NCBI RefSeq assembly: GCF_000337595.1
Contig: NZ_AOIL01000050.1
Span: forward strand, 73,588 to 137,587
Source of the DNA: Natrialba taiwanensis DSM 12281
GTDB lineage: Archaea > Halobacteriota > Halobacteria > Halobacteriales > Natrialbaceae
Length of the DNA stretch: 64,000 nt
Reading direction: 5' to 3'
How positions within the stretch are numbered: position 1 is the stretch's first letter; the number at the start of each line of letters is the position of its first letter. Under the pieces are notes generated by a model. The model was not told the DNA's origin and searched no databases. It worked only from the letters and a program-made list of their open reading frames with translations. A program made the position numbers and the translations under genes. Positions 62,837 to 64,000 of the stretch are shown here, one piece after another.

Positions 62837-64000
62837 CTAATCGTCTGCGCTCGTCTCGAGCCGCGTCGCGTCGTCGAGCCAGGGCCGGGACGCGGCGAGA
62901 ACGGATGCCGGTTCGATCGGTGCGTTCGTCCACTCCGGCAGTCGGTGGTCGGGACCTGGCGGCGTGATCGAGCCGGCGTAGCGCTCGAGTTGGTCCCGTT
63001 CGGCCGCCGGATCGTACGCGAGTTCATTGAACGCGGCGTCGGCGCGGTACTGGTCGATCAGTTGCCGGCCGGCTGCCAGGTAGCGTTCGGGAAGCGTCTC
63101 GTAGTTCAGTTCGACGCCACCCTCCTCGAGGACGCGACAGAGCGTCGCCGCGACCTCGCGGCTCATCCCCTCGAGTCCGGTATCGCCCGCGACTGCGCGG
63201 TGATCGTGGACGTGTCGCCCGAGGTCGACCTGTGCGCTCCCCTCGAAGCCGGCGTGTTCGAACGCGTCACCGAGAATACCGACCTCGAGTCCCCACGCCT
63301 GCGGCGCACGGATACGACGCGCAAGGGAATCAGTCATGGCGAACTCGCCGGCCAGCGCGTACCGGAACGAGTCGAGGTACGCCAGGAGAGCCGCATCGTG
63401 ATCGTCGCCCACTGCGCGAAGTAACGGGCGATAAAACAGTCGAAACAGTCGCCCGTAGAGGCGATTCTGCTCGATGCGCGCGTAGTAGCCCTTGGTGAAC
63501 TCGAACTCCTGGCCCATCGCCAGCGGCGCGACCAGTCGGCGGACGTGATCCGCCTCGTAGCTCCGGGCATCAGCGTCGTGGACCACGATGAACTCCGCGG
63601 CTTCGGCCGCGGGTCCGAGTGCGAGCCACACGTCGCGGCCCTTGCCCGTTCCCTCGCCGTTCGGGAGGCCGGCGTCGGCGAGCACGGCTTCGACGGCGGG
63701 GGCGTTACACCAGAGAACCCGAATCGGCAGCGAAAACGAGGCGAGCCACTCGCGAAACGGCTCGATCCGATCGGGGTCGGCACGGACGGGCACGAAGACG
63801 GCGGCGGGCGCGGGGTCGAGACGCTCGAGTTCGGCCAGGACGCGGGCGGCGGCAGGGCTGTCGTGTTCGCGCCCGGCCATGGGGACGACGATGGCGGTAT
63901 CGCGCAGGTGGTCGTCGAACTCGAGTTGCCGGTCGTGTTCGCGCTTGTACTCGCGCTCACCAGCGGGAGCGGGCTCCGCAGACTCGCGCGCTGTCTCCGC
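62837..64000 (-). CDS. Glycosyltransferase (glucosyl-3-phosphoglycerate synthase-like), 5' end outside the window
   Basis: The frame is open from the right edge (64000) to 62837, so at least 387 residues are visible and the true start lies outside. It has the GT2/GT81 pattern DTAIVVPMAGREHDSPAAAR, the nucleotide-sugar-binding EFIVVHDADARSYEADHVRR with the DxD, VAPLAMGQEFEFTKGYYARI, and WGLEVGILGDAFEHAGF, followed by a His-rich metal site (LGRHVHDHRAV). These are features of glucosyl- or mannosyl-3-phosphoglycerate synthases, which make precursors of compatible solutes or glycans. Internal Met at 63880 is not the start. Confidence 0.8.
   Translation of the reverse strand, partial: AETARESAEPAPAGEREYKREHDRQLEFDDHLRDTAIVVPMAGREHDSPAAARVLAELERLDPAPAAVFVPVRADPDRIEPFREWLASFSLPIRVLWCNAPAVEAVLADAGLPNGEGTGKGRDVWLALGPAAEAAEFIVVHDADARSYEADHVRRLVAPLAMGQEFEFTKGYYARIEQNRLYGRLFRLFYRPLLRAVGDDHDAALLAYLDSFRYALAGEFAMTDSLARRIRAPQAWGLEVGILGDAFEHAGFEGSAQVDLGRHVHDHRAVAGDTGLEGMSREVAATLCRVLEEGGVELNYETLPERYLAAGRQLIDQYRADAAFNELAYDPAAERDQLERYAGSITPPGPDHRLPEWTNAPIEPASVLAASRPWLDDATRLETSADD

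Noticed and set aside
1-64000. CRISPR array, rRNA genes, integrase or prophage modules
   Set aside because: No regularly spaced identical repeats, rRNA-like sequence, tyrosine recombinase or phage structural genes were recognised anywhere in the window.

Overview
This window is chromosomal DNA of a halophilic archaeon (class Halobacteria). The evidence is high GC, strongly Asp/Glu-rich proteins, Tat-type lipoprotein signals, BasB/BasT-like chemotaxis proteins, a bacterio-opsin-activator HTH regulator, CetZ, archaeosine and coenzyme F420 genes, and many small haloarchaeal zinc-finger and DUF proteins. The species cannot be fixed from sequence alone; the gene set suits the Natrialbales group (Natrialba, Natrinema, Haloterrigena relatives).

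Layout. 1-760: decayed mobile DNA (an IS605/IS1341-type end, an IS6-like transposase remnant, a truncated zinc-finger gene). 0.85-8.9 kb: cation antiporter, RNase HII, Pus10, an HtrA lipoprotein protease, small proteins, TrmY and tRNA-Pro(CGG). 9-16.8 kb: DUF2270 protein, a chemotaxis transducer with its own binding lipoprotein, two acyltransferase-fold proteins and an odd tRNA-His-like sequence. 17-20 kb: a DDE transposase split by one amber codon, AT-richer flanks and an orphan ORF. 20-29.3 kb: cupin, an Orc1/Cdc6 paralogue, a two-gene receiver/BAT regulator operon, an LLM oxidoreductase, HdeD-like protein, zinc-finger proteins, and a frameshifted beta-propeller lipoprotein. 29.4-34 kb: archaeosine genes arcS and tgtA around a TRAM protein, then a NUDIX hydrolase. 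34-42.6 kb: PadR regulator, acidic lipoprotein, MoaD/SAMP-like protein, AzlCD, an ABC exporter, a second Gly-Gly-ending protein and a tungsten-type aldehyde ferredoxin oxidoreductase. 42.8-50.4 kb: RaSEA, purS-purQ, purU, purC, cofH. 50.4-64 kb: SppA/DUF4350 operon, cofG, cofC, cetZ1, an NDUFA9-like dehydrogenase, dTMP kinase, an Lrp-type RAM protein, a creatininase/FAD oxidase pair, DUF7388, NUDIX, DUF7109 and a glycosyltransferase running off the right edge.

How the genes work together. tRNA modification is over-represented. TgtA, ArcS and RaSEA make archaeosine at G15; Pus10 forms pseudouridine 54/55 and TrmY methylates pseudouridine 54. CofG, CofH and CofC supply the deazaflavin and phospho-guanylyl steps of F420 synthesis, a possible cofactor for the LLM oxidoreductase. 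PurS, PurQ, PurC and PurU belong to purine/one-carbon metabolism. The MoaD-like and DUF1952-like proteins may relate to the tungstopterin of the oxidoreductase.

The least ordinary signals are tandem repeats just downstream of three genes (two of which repeat the stop codon itself, in one case in all three frames), a ubiquitin-like protein with residues beyond its Gly-Gly, a permease-less binding-protein/transducer pair, an arcS-derived 45-bp fragment 2.3 kb from arcS, a structurally deviant tRNA-His-like sequence, and several single-lesion pseudogenes. No CRISPR array, rRNA or obvious replication origin was found.
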